The notes beneath the pieces were generated by a model. The model worked only from the letters and a program-made list of their open reading frames with translations. It ran no database searches and was not told where the DNA came from. This document shows, one piece after another, positions 45,300-55,945 of a stretch of DNA of 64,000 bases (positions within the stretch are counted from its first letter, which is position 1; each line of letters opens with the position of its first letter). Position numbers and translations under genes: made by a program. Source of the stretch: Cristatella mucedo. Its lineage: Eukaryota > Bryozoa > Phylactolaemata > Cristatellidae. Location of the stretch: positions 11,109,001 to 11,173,000 of the forward strand of contig WPIO01000006.1 in NCBI GenBank assembly GCA_009760855.2. The letters run 5' to 3'.

Positions 45300-47135
45300 A
45301 AGTTATTAATGAATTACGGGATTTTCCCGAGGATTAGCAATCGATTCCTATACATTGCCCGAAATTGAACGCATATATTGTGCTGAAATGGAAGGTGACC
45401 GCTTAAAAAAAGTTCACAGACGTACCCGATGTATAACTTTAGCTTTGACCAGCCTATGTATTGGCGACTGATTGCAGAAGATCGCTGCATTGGTAAGGGC
45501 CATCTCCACTGGTTGCAATGCACTGACCGAGAGCTATCACCAGCATTGGCATTTCCGGGAAGCTCCCGAACTAGCGTATACCGAAAAGGAAAAAATCAAT
45601 GGGAGCATCGACCGTCAACTATCCGTCTATTAGTGAAGGTGCGCTATGGACTGCCGTATTTTCCGAGCCATTGCCGTCGATTGCCATTAATCGCCCTCGA
45701 TTACAAGTTCAAGATTTCGTGAAATGATGTGGTTGCACTTTTAATACAGAGCCCTTTACTAAGTGATAACAACTTGATATTCTCCCACTAGCTTAGTGTG
45801 TAATTGTAACAGAGCGTCACCGATTGCCGTATTTTCCCTTGCCATTGCCTTCGATTGTCATTGATTGACCGAGATTGACAGCACACAATAGGCTGGAAGT
45901 ATGTACGCCCATAGTGAACGTTATTTGGCATGATACCTGAAGCTTCGAATAGCCAATGTCTAGTCAATCTGAAATAGATTTTGGTAGAAGCCGGGTCATT
46001 GCCGTTGATTGCCGTGCATTGCCTCCGATTGTGCACTCTCAATTGTTTAAAAGGATGTGATTGCATTTTTAATGCAGTGTACTACAATATGCAAGAAACG
46101 TTGGAGCATCTCTCAGCAACTGTCGGTCCATTTGTAACGGACCGCTACGGATTGGCGTATTTCAACGGGCCACTGACATTGCCACGGGTTGAACAAGAAC
46201 ACTGGGTGAAAATTATCCGCGCGCACAGTTAGACGTTACGTGGAATAAGAGTTGCAGTTTCGTGAAGCCAATCTTGCCGATCATCCACCGAATGCTGTAT
46301 TGGCCCCGACCATTGCTGTCGATTACCGTGCATCGTTGGCAATAAACAGGCAAATAAAGCCTGACAACTCCACGGTTCCAATTTGAACGTAGTGAAATTA
46401 TTCACTCAATAAAAATTAGCACTTCACCCAGCAAATTTGTTGTCGGTTTGCCACGGATTGTTACGGATTGAAACTTCGAGCCTAGCTATTGCAATACATT
46501 GCCCAAGATTTTACGAGAGCAATCGGTATATAATCACGTGGTTGCACTTTTAACAGAGTTTTTAGCAATATGCATTCAAAATTAAAGCATTAAGAAGCCG
46601 ATTTTGGGGCACTTTGTAGCGGAATGCGATGGATTGCAGTATTGGCCCCGACCATTGCAGTCTATTGCCATGCATTGCTGACAGTTAACGAGCAAAGCGC
46701 CTTGAAAATGCCAAGGTTTCTCTTTGGACGCAGCGGAATGTTATATGTACTGACAATTTGGGCTTCGCCCTGCAAATTTCTCGTCCATTCGTCGTTAGTT
46801 AGGGTATTTGCCCCGGCCGTTACCGTCACTAGCCGTGCGTTACCGTCGAATTCACGGTCGGTTGAAACGATGCAGTTGAACTTTTAATAAAGCGCACTGT
46901 AATACGGAAAACAGGTTTAATATGATTCCACCAGCTTTGCTTGTACTTGTAACAAACAATCATGGATTTTGATATTGTCACGGGCAATTGCCGTCGTATG
47001 CCATGCATTGCCCAAGATTGAAGTCTAAAAATGACAGTATGTGTGCCCACAATAAGCGTTATGAGGTAGGATAATTACAAATTCAAGGAGCCGATTTCTA
47101 GCAAATTTGAAATAGACTGTCGTAGAGGCCGGGCC

Positions 47136-47137
<2 letters not shown>
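45300..47137 (+). repeat. Forward subrepeats of element B, segment 1
   Basis: Cores occur near 45660, 45840, 46005, 46310, 46655, 46820 and 46985, often GCCATTGC.GT.GATTGCC. It is cut at 47138 by the tail of a minus-strand LINE A. Confidence 0.8.
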
Positions 47138-47171
<34 letters not shown>

Positions 47172-47935
47172 CACATGATAAAGCGCCCTCAGAGCACTCA
47201 ATCTCTTTCTAGGCGCTTTACATTTGCTGCAAAGGGAAACGCAATTGAATCGTGAGTAATATCATGCTTGATAAACAACATGAATAACATGCTTAGGGGT
47301 GACATGCACAGGGTCAGCATGCAAATGTGGTTAGTGGCAGCATGCACAGTGTCAGCACACATAAGCACATGAAGGAAAAATCACAGGGACCCACTAAATG
47401 CTGTCCTAAATAGGTGTTTTTAAGTTCCTTTTAAATGTAGTCAAGTCAGAGGATGTTCTGACGCAAGTCGGGAGGGAGTTCCAGGCTTTGGGAGCATACG
47501 AACTAAATGCACGGTCTCCAAAAGATTTGAGGTTTGTACGAGGTATTGGCAAACTGTCGGATTCCGAAAAGGGGTCGGTACGATGCTTGGCCTGGTGGAG
47601 GAGTAGATCTGAGAGATACGCTGGAGCCAACGAATGAAGTGACCTAAAAGTGAGCGACAAAACCTTGAAATCGATCCGTCACTTAGCCAGTGGAGGTCGA
47701 TGAGAAGTGGTGTAATATGGCAACTGCGATGCTCAGGACAGACAAGCCTAGCTGCAGAGTTTTGCACCAGCTGCAATCGCCTGATTGCACATGCCGGCAG
47801 GCCAGCAAGCAGTGAGTTGCAGAAGTCAAGACGGGATGTAACAAATGCATGGACTAACTTAGACGTGGTATCCTTATCTAAACAAGCCCGAATTTTAGCA
47901 AAGTTGTGTAGCTGAAAGTAGGCACGGACGGTTAA
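47138..47935 (-). mobile_element. LINE family A, 3' half with ATT tail
   Basis: Tail of twelve or so TTA units (plus-strand ATA at 47138), then the 3' UTR (complement of GATAAAGCGCCCTCAGAG) and the end of the reverse transcriptase gene: LQLVQNSAARLVCPEHRSCH, SLTFRSLHSLAPAYLSDLL and SFGDRAFSSYAPKAWNSLP. One of the least damaged copies here. Inserted in the subrepeats of element B. Confidence 0.88.
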
Positions 47936-47984
47936 AAGGAAGGTAAGTAAGGTACGTAGGTAACTTTAAAGGGAATTCGAAAAC

Positions 47985-48421
47985 GGCAATGTCATGTCCC
48001 ACATGTATTGTCGAGCATTGCACAGCATTGGACATGCTGTGCTCTTCCAATGCCGTACTGTTCAAGCTGTAGGTCCATGGTGTGCTCCTCACAACCACCG
48101 TAGACCAACTTTATTTGACCAAGCTACCTAGGCAAACGAAAATAGTATGATGACTGAGAGATTACTAGAGCTCACTCAATGGCCATGTTTTTTTGTGTGC
48201 GCACAGTACATCCAGCCCACTCAATCTCACAAACATGGAGAGGCTACATTTAGCTAATCGTGCACGATTGCATAGTCACCGCAGGTTATTGGTTTTATTT
48301 AATATGCAGCTGTTGAGGGAATAAAGATCGAGTCTCGTTTAACGCTCATGTCCGAACTGCGTCTCCCTAAGACTCCACTAGCGTTGCCGCTGCCGCCTCC
48401 GGAGCCGCAGCAATACAACAT
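47985..48421 (+). mobile_element. Solo LTR-like unit related to the 2.0-kb element
   Basis: 48300-48421 (TGAGGGAATAAAGATCGAGTC ... CAATACAACA) matches the end of the LTR at 24688-24962. The part before it (47985-48300) instead matches 45180-44870 in reverse. The start is uncertain. Confidence 0.55.
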
Positions 48422-48469
48422 GCGTTGATGTGGACGGCAAATAATGAACGAGCGATTGCCGATATATCA

Positions 48470-48700
48470 CCATGTGCAATCAAATGCTTACAGCTGGTGT
48501 AGAACTCAACAGCTAGGCTTGTCTGACATGAGCGTGGTGGTTGCCACATCACACCAGTTTTCGTTGGCTTGCATTGACTACCGGCCCCACTGCTCATCGA
48601 CTTCAATGTTCATTCACTGACTGTTAGGTCCCTTCATTCTTTGGCTCCAGCCCACCTTTCACATATTCTCCCCCACCAGGCGGCCAAGCGTCGTACCACT
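48470..48700 (+). mobile_element. LINE family A coding fragment
   Basis: CAGCTAGGCTTGTCTGACAT near 48510 and TTCATTCTTTGGCTCCAGCC near 48634 match the end of the LINE A gene on the plus strand, with many changes. Confidence 0.68.
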
Positions 48701-48859
48701 CGCCTCGCCGTTGTTAATCTAGTCATTCACCTGCACTCCTGCGAACCTCATGGAAATTGACGACAAGGGCCGAGCCTTTATTGCAATATTTGTATTGCAA
48801 TAACGTCTAACGTCGCACTTTAAAAAATTGCAACGTAGTATCTCATGTGTAAAATAAAA

Positions 48860-49028
48860 ATACTGGCTGATTTAGCAGCCTCTTTTGTATAGCGCCAGCA
48901 GGGCCTCTACGGCTATTGCTACCGCAGCTACAGCTTCGATAAAGGACCGCCCACCGCAGGATTCGAATGCACGACCTCTTGACGGGAAGCCATTAAAAGC
49001 AATCACCTTACCTAGGCATGTCATCACG
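48860..49028 (-). mobile_element. SINE2
   Basis: Plus-strand CTGGCTGATTTAGCAGCCTC, GCCCACCGCAGGATTCGAAT (B box complement), ATTACCTAGG-like A box region. Directly followed by element B subrepeats. Confidence 0.82.
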
Positions 49029-49029
49029 G

Positions 49030-49812
49030 ATCACGTGTACTTTAGGTTCGCACGGCCCACGTGCTGTCGATTTTTGGTGGATGGCAGAAGAGTGCTGCAT
49101 TGGCAAAGGCCACTTGCGTCAATTGCAATGCAGTGACCCAGAGCTAGCATTACAAATAGCATGTCCTGGGTACACCAAAAATAGAGTATGCAACAAACGA
49201 GAAATCAAAGTGGGAGAGTCACCAATATGCAGCGTCCAGTCTGTTTTTAATGGACCGTTATAGATTTTCGTATTTTCCCAGGCCGTTGCCGTCGTGTGCC
49301 GTGCGTTTCCCTCAATTGTACGTTCGCAATTGATTAAAAGGACGCGGCTGCACTTTCGATGCAGAGCGCTGTCATACGCCAGAAGAATGCGATCTCCTCC
49401 CACCAGCTCTGATTGTAATTGTAACCGACAATCGTAGATTGCTGCATTGTCTCGGGCAATTGCCGTTGAATACCATGCGTTGCCCAAGATTGAACGCGAA
49501 AAATGACAGTATGTGCGCCCACGGTGAGCTTTGTGTGGTAGGATAATTACAAATTCAAACAGGCGCTTTCCAAAAGATTTGAAACAGATTGCAGTAGAGG
49601 CCGGGCCATTGCCATGCCTTGCCCTTGGTTGTTCGTTATCGATTGTTTAAAAGAATGTGGCCTCACCTATACTACAGTGTAGTGCAATACTAAAGAAATG
49701 TTGGAGCTTCTCTTAGCAGCTGTCGGTTCATTTGAAACAGGCCGTTATGGATTGGCACATTTCCCGGGCCATTTCGGTTAATTTGGTACATTTCCGTCGT
49801 TTGAACGCGAAC
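49030..49812 (+). repeat. Forward subrepeats of element B, segment 2
   Basis: Continues the same unit type (for example the TGCTGCATTGGCAAAGGCCA region near 49092). It ends exactly at the 3' end of the Gypsy-like LTR at 49813. The sequence resumes at 54799 (AGTTATGTAGATTGAGAG), as other units show it should. Confidence 0.8.
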
Positions 49813-50178
49813 TGTAGATTAAAGTCTTCCTCCTCAGAACGTACGCGATAACACAAAAATTCCGAAGTGGATTCACCAAGACTTTTATTCTCGCTAGCAC
49901 TTGCAGTGCATCCCGACACAGCCGTCCGGCTCTCAGCCGGCGTCCGGACTGCCCGGCCTCTGTAGGCCTCGGCTCGCATATATATACCCTTCCCCATAAA
50001 CCGGCATGGTGCATAATCAAGCGGCAGCTCTAAAACTCTGCTGGACCATTAGCATGAAAGCAGGTCAAAAGCTGAACATGGTGAATAATATGACCACAAA
50101 CTCCGCCGGCCTATATGCTTGTAGCACCGCAAAAAATCAATCACGTTCCCTTGATCTCTAGATCATGCGCGTGCAAAC
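49813..50178 (-). mobile_element. 3' LTR of the Gypsy-like element
   Basis: On the minus strand there is a TATATATAT box at about 49990-49978, and AATAAA at 49889-49884, followed by the end ...CTACA. The first about 100 bp (50178-50080) match the 5' LTR remnant at 54791-54700. Confidence 0.7.
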
Positions 50179-50184
50179 TTAACT

Positions 50185-50754
50185 ACGACATACAGAACTA
50201 GTGAAATATCCTGTTAAAACATAGTCATCGTAACGGCGAGAAAGTGTCACACTGCGCCCAGTCCTCAGCCATGGTTCAGTACTGACGACTTCAGGTGCAG
50301 GGGGCCCCTTCTTGTCCGGGCAAGAGGCGCAGGTCGGACACGTGGCGGCGCACACCTTCGACCTTGATTTCAAGGACCTGGCCCTCGCTGGTCACCGTGC
50401 CCTTGGGCCACTCTGTCGTGCAACGAGCGCCTTGCCACTTCACAATAGCTCACCTGCCGACCGCATAGTGAGCGGTCCTAGGACGGCGATTCGTCTGTGC
50501 CCTGACGAGAGGGCTTCTCCATAGGAGAATAGAATTCGGCTTGGCACCGATTCCTTGTCCAAGTCTGCTTTTGGTGAAATGTTGTACCAATACACCGTCG
50601 TCAGGACATCCTTTCCAATACGAGCAGCCATTTCCTTGATGAACATATGATTCCGCTCAACCATGCCGTGCCGGAAGGTTTATCAGCGAAACGATAGGTG
50701 TGCTCCATACCCCAACGGTAGCAAAGACCTCGGTGAGCTGTTGAACGAAAACTC
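50185..50754 (-). pseudogene. Gypsy-like integrase C-terminus
   Basis: Minus-strand motif MVERNH.. IKEMAAR, then VYWYNISP and SVPSRILFSY, is the usual end of Gypsy-type integrase, followed by a basic region up to the LTR. It is separated from the integrase core by the LINE inserted at 50755-53066. Confidence 0.8.
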
Positions 50755-51920
50755 ACAACGACATTGTTCTGCAATGGTTCAGGTCCTATATCAGTGGGAG
50801 ACTCCTGAGTATTGGCGTGAATGGGCGACGATCATCCGAGGTACATCTGACATATTGGTTACCTCAGGGCTCCGTGCTAGGTCCGGTTCTTTTCACAGTT
50901 TACACTCTCCCTCTTGCCGGTGTGATTGCCAAGCACAATCTAGACTTTCACTTCTATGCGGATGACACTCATTTGTACCTTTGCTTTGATCCCTCCCAGC
51001 CTTCGAGCATCATGAATTCTCTCAACCCCCCCCTTGCTCCGTGTACTGATGACATTTGCACATGGATGTCAGCAAATTTTCTTAAATTGAATGGTATTAC
51101 AACTAACTAGTTATGGGAAACCAAGTGCGATTCAGAAATTGGAAATTTCAACGCTCAAAATTGGCTCTGCCAGCATATCCTGTTGAATCTGCAAAAAATC
51201 TAGGTGTTATGCTCCAGTGACCTTTCGTTAGACGACCACATCAGCTCCAATCAGGTCTGCCTACTTTCATCTACATAACATTGCCGAAATTCGGGCTTGT
51301 TAAGGATATCACATCTAAGTTGGTCCATGCATTTGTGACATCCCGTCTTGACTTCTGTAACTCTCTGCTTGCTGTCCTAAACCGGCATGTACAATCAGGC
51401 GATTAAAGCAGGTGAAAAACTCTGCAGCTAGGGTTGTCTGACGTCAGCGTCGCAATTGCCACATCACACCACTTCTCGCCGACCTGCACTGGCTATCAGT
51501 CAAGCAACGGATTGACTTCAAGGTTTTGTCGCTCACCTTTAGGTCCCTTTATTCTTTGGCTCCATCCTATCTCTCAGATCTGCTTCCCTACCAGGCCAAG
51601 CATTGTACCACCAGCTTTTCGGAATATAACCGTTTGCCAATACCTCGTACAAACCTCAAATCCTTTGGAGACCGTGCATTTAGTTCGTATGCTCCCAAAG
51701 CCTGGAACTCACTCCCGACTTGCGTTACAACATCCCATGACTTGACCACATTTAAAAAGAACAAAAACTCACCAATTTATGACAGCATTTAGTGAGTCTC
51801 TGTGATTCGTCCTTTATGAGCTTATGTGTGCTGACACTGTGCATGCTGCCACTAACCACACTTGCATGCTGACCCTGTGCATGTCACCCCTAATAATGTT
51901 ATTCATGTCGTTTATCAAGC

Positions 51921-52210
51921 TGTGGTCTGATTATATGCAGGCCGGTACCGCTCCCTCCTTAAACAGCTGTCAGGAGCATCACCGGTGGTGCATAGCTGTG
52001 GTCCGCCTGTGGTGTGGTTTGGACAGGCCGGTAACCACAGTCAGATGGTGGACTCACCATCGGGGTCGGCCAAAACAGCCGTGGGCGAGGAGGGGGATTC
52101 AGTAGGGAGAGAGGGGCGAGTGAAGTCGTGCTCCCTCTGCTCTGTAGTAGAATAAACTGTTGGTGTTGGTTCTGTGCGGGCGTTCTTCGTGCAAGGCACA
52201 TCAAAGCACA
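51921..52210 (+). mobile_element. Solo LTR, 290 bp, target duplication CAAGC
   Basis: TGTGGTCTG...AAGCACA is flanked by CAAGC at 51916-51920 and 52211-52215. Removing it restores the LINE A 3' UTR. It contains AGAATAAACTGTTGGTGTTG, the same polyadenylation-signal context as the LTRs at 27342 and 31985. Confidence 0.9.
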
Positions 52211-52296
52211 CAAGCATGATACGTTTACCATTCAATCGCGTTTCCCTTTGCAGAAAATGCAAAGGGCTTAGAAAGAGATTGAGTTCTCTAAGAGTG

Positions 52297-53026
52297 TAAC
52301 CGGGTTCCAGGGGTCAGAGGCTGTTTCCCGCCAAACCCCGCCATACTCATTCCACGCTGCCGCTCGCCATGCCGCCGAGCTAGGGTAAGACGAGCGGCCG
52401 TCAGGTTAAACCTCATTATATTAACGCATGCGCCAACAACAACAGAGCAACTAAACAAGTCTACAGGGAGGGTCCTATGCACAGTCCACTACGGGGCGCA
52501 AGAAGACGCAGCAAGCGTGAACAAACGTGTTAGTTGGGGTCAGTCGGCTTCCGCAGTCCTGTCGTTGTACTGACTCGGAGTCCAACAGTACGAGCGTACG
52601 CCGTCCAAAACCAGGCTGGCTGAGTAACTGCTGGCTAGTCCGAGTCGACAACTACCACAGTCGTAAGCTTCCACCGAAAGACGCCGACACACGGGGGGGT
52701 CACGAACACGTTACATGGGGAAAGCGGAATAAAAACAAGTCAACAACGAGCGAGCTATCCAGCTCCGCTCGGGCCTTGGGTACTCGTTCCCTTGTGTGCG
52801 TGGCCGCATCGCCGGAGCACGTCTGCACGAATCCAGTTGCATAACTCGGTGAGACCGGGAGCCTCCAACACCACGACTTACTTGGCCAACTTCCCGTACC
52901 CAAGAGCCCCGGTGACCTCACGTCACTGCATACATCCGGCCGTGCCGTAGGTCCGACGCCGGCCTAGCCGGTGACCCTAACCCTCACTATAGCCGTCCGG
53001 TCCCAGCCAACCGAACCCAGCCTGGG
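52297..53026 (+). mobile_element. LTR-C family solo LTR, deleted at its 3' part
   Basis: Begins TGTAACCGGGTTCCAGGGG. Homologous to 17322-18200, including the G-tract (52694) and the block of GCCGGTGACC. It ends near GGGTACA. The LINE 3' UTR resumes after AGAG, which also precedes the start, giving a 4-5 bp target duplication. The AATAAA-bearing last part of the family is missing. Confidence 0.75.
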
Positions 53027-53066
53027 TACAAGAGCGCTTTATCAAGTGCATAATTATCATTATTAC

Positions 53067-54560
53067 CGGTATTCATGAGCAATTGCAGCGGAGAGCCTCG
53101 CTCCCTAAAACCTTCGTCAAGATTTCGCATGACGGAGTTTTCTCCTTCGTCAGGTACTCGCATCCAAACCGCGAACCGACTGGACCCACAATCTATTGCG
53201 GTCAGATATTTTGGCCCTTGAAATGTGGTAGGTCGCAGGCTTGGCGCTGCCAATTATCGCTTGCATCCAGCATGCCTAGACTCCATACGACTGGTGCAGG
53301 ATCGATCGACTTGCAAATAGGGATAGCCTTCACGACGGCTTCGAGTCTTTTCTCAGTATAACAGCTTCCGGGTATCACATTCTGGCAAGGTAGAGTTTTC
53401 TGCCTACCCCGAAGTGGTGTAGGCTGTAGAAACTCTTTGAGTCGATGCTAACCGTCGACGAAGACGCTTGCTCTGGGAGAGCGAGACAGCTTACATTGCC
53501 CCACCCACTTCTGTGCGACACAGGTCAGCTGGTCGGCTTTGTTGTCAGATGATCGCACCACAACCACCGAAGCCTGCAGTCCGCACTCGGACACCGTGTC
53601 GGCGATCAATGCTAGCCTGCATCCGTTGAGCGCCTCCCTCATGCCGTGGGCTCGTCCCGGCTCTCATCGTCAATCAGCAGCGATTGTAGCCATCCGTAGA
53701 CAGTTGCTGAATCTGTCCGAATCTCTATCTGCCGTAAGCTTCAAGCCATTGCCAAATTGAGATCCTCGATGACGGCCTCCAGCTCATCATGATTGATGTG
53801 GGCTACGTCGTCAGCTTTCCGAAGATAGGAGGCATTCTCTACTATTCTTCCTCCTATATCTAGGCACGTGCCGATCGAAAGGCTGCTGGCGTCACACCAG
53901 ACGATACGGCTATCCAGATTTGGTGCGTTCGAACTGCCTGAAACTGGATCTTCGGCATGCAGCCGGTGCAGGTATTCAATCGCCCTGGCCACGACAATTG
54001 AACCAACGACTGAGTCCCAGCCGGCGTAGCCAGCGGCTCCAACTAACTGCAGGCTGGGCGAAGCCAGCCTGCCACTGGAACTAGCCCGATAAGTTGATCA
54101 CACCACGAAAATAGCTGCCGTGGCGATAATGGATCAGGCAATGCGCTCACCAAGTTATCACGGCGCCAACGAAGCTCTTCACCTTTCTTCGGCCCGAACA
54201 TGTGAAGTCTAAGAACCCGTCCTTCGATGAGGCTTTCCGGTGGCTTCGCCTTCAAACCGAATCTTCGCAGCATGTCGGTGACCTTAGCATTTGAGACGAC
54301 GCTGTTGTTGACTATAATATCGTCAACAAACGAATCAGTGCCAGCACGAACTTGCTCGTTCATGGACGCAACCTTTGTCATTATCGAGGTCATTATTTTC
54401 GGGGCGACATAAGTCCAAATCCCAGTCGCGTTAGGCAATACCGACGACCCTCTTACTCCACGACCCGATTTTGCCAGAGAGCTGGGTAAACATGCACCTG
54501 CAAGTATGCTTTTCGCAGGTCAATTATGCTCAGACTCTCGCCCAGCCGTCTGCATGCTCT
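53067..54560 (-). pseudogene. Gypsy-like pol remnant: reverse transcriptase, RNase H, integrase core
   Basis: In order on the minus strand: reverse transcriptase block A (IIDLRKAYLQVHV, near 54530-54490), a shift of frame, VAPKIM, block C FVDDIIV, then WLRPACS. Next are RNase H motifs WCDASSL...G and ELEA.I..LNLA, then TDSATVYGWL in a shifted frame, then KADQLT. An integrase core follows (ID.G.SRF, ERGSPLQLL), cut at 53067 by the LINE. Several frameshifts and stops make it non-functional. Motif order RT-RNase H-integrase fits Ty3/Gypsy-type pol. The closest clade cannot be told by eye. Confidence 0.8.
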
Positions 54561-54798
54561 AAGCTTAGTGCTACACACATCGCCGCCGGCCTTGTGACTC
54601 GAGATAAACTGATATAGTTCTTCTTAGTCCATTTCGGGCTTCACATTTCCCTTGCTTGCCTGTAAGATGGCTATCGGAGGGATCAGGCCACCGAAATGAC
54701 CGGTGAATAATATGATCATTACCTCCACCGGCCTGTATGCCTACAGCACCACAATAAATCAATCACATGAACGTTGGATTATCGTTATGCACGCGAAC

Positions 54799-55526
54799 AG
54801 TTATGTAGATTGAGAGTTGCCGTTTCTTGCAGCCAGTCTTGCCATTTTTCCTTGGATCGCTCTGTCGGTCCCGACCATTCCTGTGGATTGCCGCGTATTG
54901 CTGACAGTTAACGAGCAAAGCATCTTTAAAATTCCACGGTTTCACTTTGGATGCAGCAAAATGTTATATGTAACAACAATTGGGGCTTCGCACTGTCGAT
55001 TTCCCGTCGATTTGCCTCAAGTTATGGTATTGGGCCGGGATCATCAGGGATTGGGTTATTTCAACGGGCCATTGCCGTCGATTGCCGTACCTTGCCTTCG
55101 ATAGAACGTGTACAATGGGTGAACATTGTGGGCGCGCGTAGGTGCATGTTACGTGGAATGAAAGTTGCAGTTTCTTGCAGCCAATGTTGTCAATATTCCA
55201 CGGATTGCCCTAGCGGCCCCTACTTTTGCTGTGGATTGCCATGGATTGCTGACAGTTAGCGAGCAAAGCCTCTTAAAAACGCCACGATTTAACTTTAGAC
55301 GCAGCAGAATGTTACATGTAATGACAATTGGGGCTTCGCTCTGCAAACTTCTCGTCGATTTACGGCAAATCGGGGTGTTGGCACGGGCCATTAGCTGTCG
55401 ATTGTAATTCATTCCTTGCGATTGTACGTCGATTGCTTAGTTGAATGTAAGGGCACTTTAGGCACGGTGCGCTGTGACAGGTAAGATATTTTGATCTTAG
55501 CCCAGTCACTTTCCGGGGATTTTCGA
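54799..55526 (+). repeat. Forward subrepeats of element B, segment 3
   Basis: Units with GCCATTGCCGTCGATTGCC near 55068 and a close relative near 55225. Interrupted at 55527 by a LINE A tail in reverse orientation. Confidence 0.85.
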
Positions 55527-55945
55527 TAATAACAATAATAATGCACTTGATAAAGCACCCTCAGAGAACTCAATCTCTCTCTAGGCGCTTTACATTTGCT
55601 GCAAAGGAAAATGCAATTGAATGGTGAGTAATATCATGCTTATAATAATAATTCATTTATAGAGCACTCCAAGAGAACTTAATCTCTATTCAGGCGCTCC
55701 ACATATGCCTCTGGGCTCGAGCCCTCAACCTCAGTCAGACCTTGGTCGGGGCGAGCACCTTAACCGCTAGACCAAACCAGCTCGGCTTTGCTTGATAAAC
55801 AAACAAATTGAATAACGTGGTTAGGGGTAACATGCACAGGGTCAGCATGCAAATGTGGTTAGTGGCAGCATGCACAATGTCAGCACGCATAAGCACATCA
55901 ATGATGAATCACAGGAACCCACTAAATGCTGTCCTAAATAGGTGT
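55527..55945 (-). mobile_element. LINE family A 3' UTR copy split by a SINE1
   Basis: (AAT)n and CACTTGATAAAGCACCCTCA at 55540; the SINE1 occupies 55642-55788; the 3' UTR resumes at TTGATAAACAAAC and ends GTCCTAAATAGGTGT at 55945. The same end point as the copy at 36196. Confidence 0.85.
55642..55788 (-). mobile_element. SINE1 with target duplication TGCTT
   Basis: TGCTT at 55637-55641 and 55789-55793 flanks it. Internal parts: GAGCACTCCAAGAGAAC, GGGCTCGAGCCCTCAACC (B box), CGAGCACCTTAACCGCTAGAC (A box, complement). Confidence 0.88.

Larger units (their letters stand above)
50755..53066 (+). mobile_element. LINE family A, 5'-truncated, inserted in Gypsy pol
   Basis: Starts within the reverse transcriptase gene (motif FHFYADDTHLYL encoded near 50960) and runs through the C-terminal part (SFGDRAFSSYAPKAWNSLP near 51670) to a 3' UTR and an ATT-rich tail (ATTATCATTATTA) ending at 53066. 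Frameshifts throughout. Two LTRs are inserted in its 3' UTR (51921-52210 and 52297-53026). Confidence 0.88.
49813..54791 (-). mobile_element. Defective Ty3/Gypsy-like LTR retrotransposon, split by a LINE
   Basis: Flanked by CGCGAAC at 49806-49812 and 54792-54798, the probable target duplication; some of it may be chance, as 4-6 bp is usual. On the minus strand it holds a 5' LTR remnant (54791 to about 54700), then pol pieces, then a 3' LTR (about 50178-49813). Gag and the first part of pol are missing, apparently by a deletion that joins the LTR start to pol. A LINE A occupies 50755-53066. It is inserted in element B. Confidence 0.8.
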
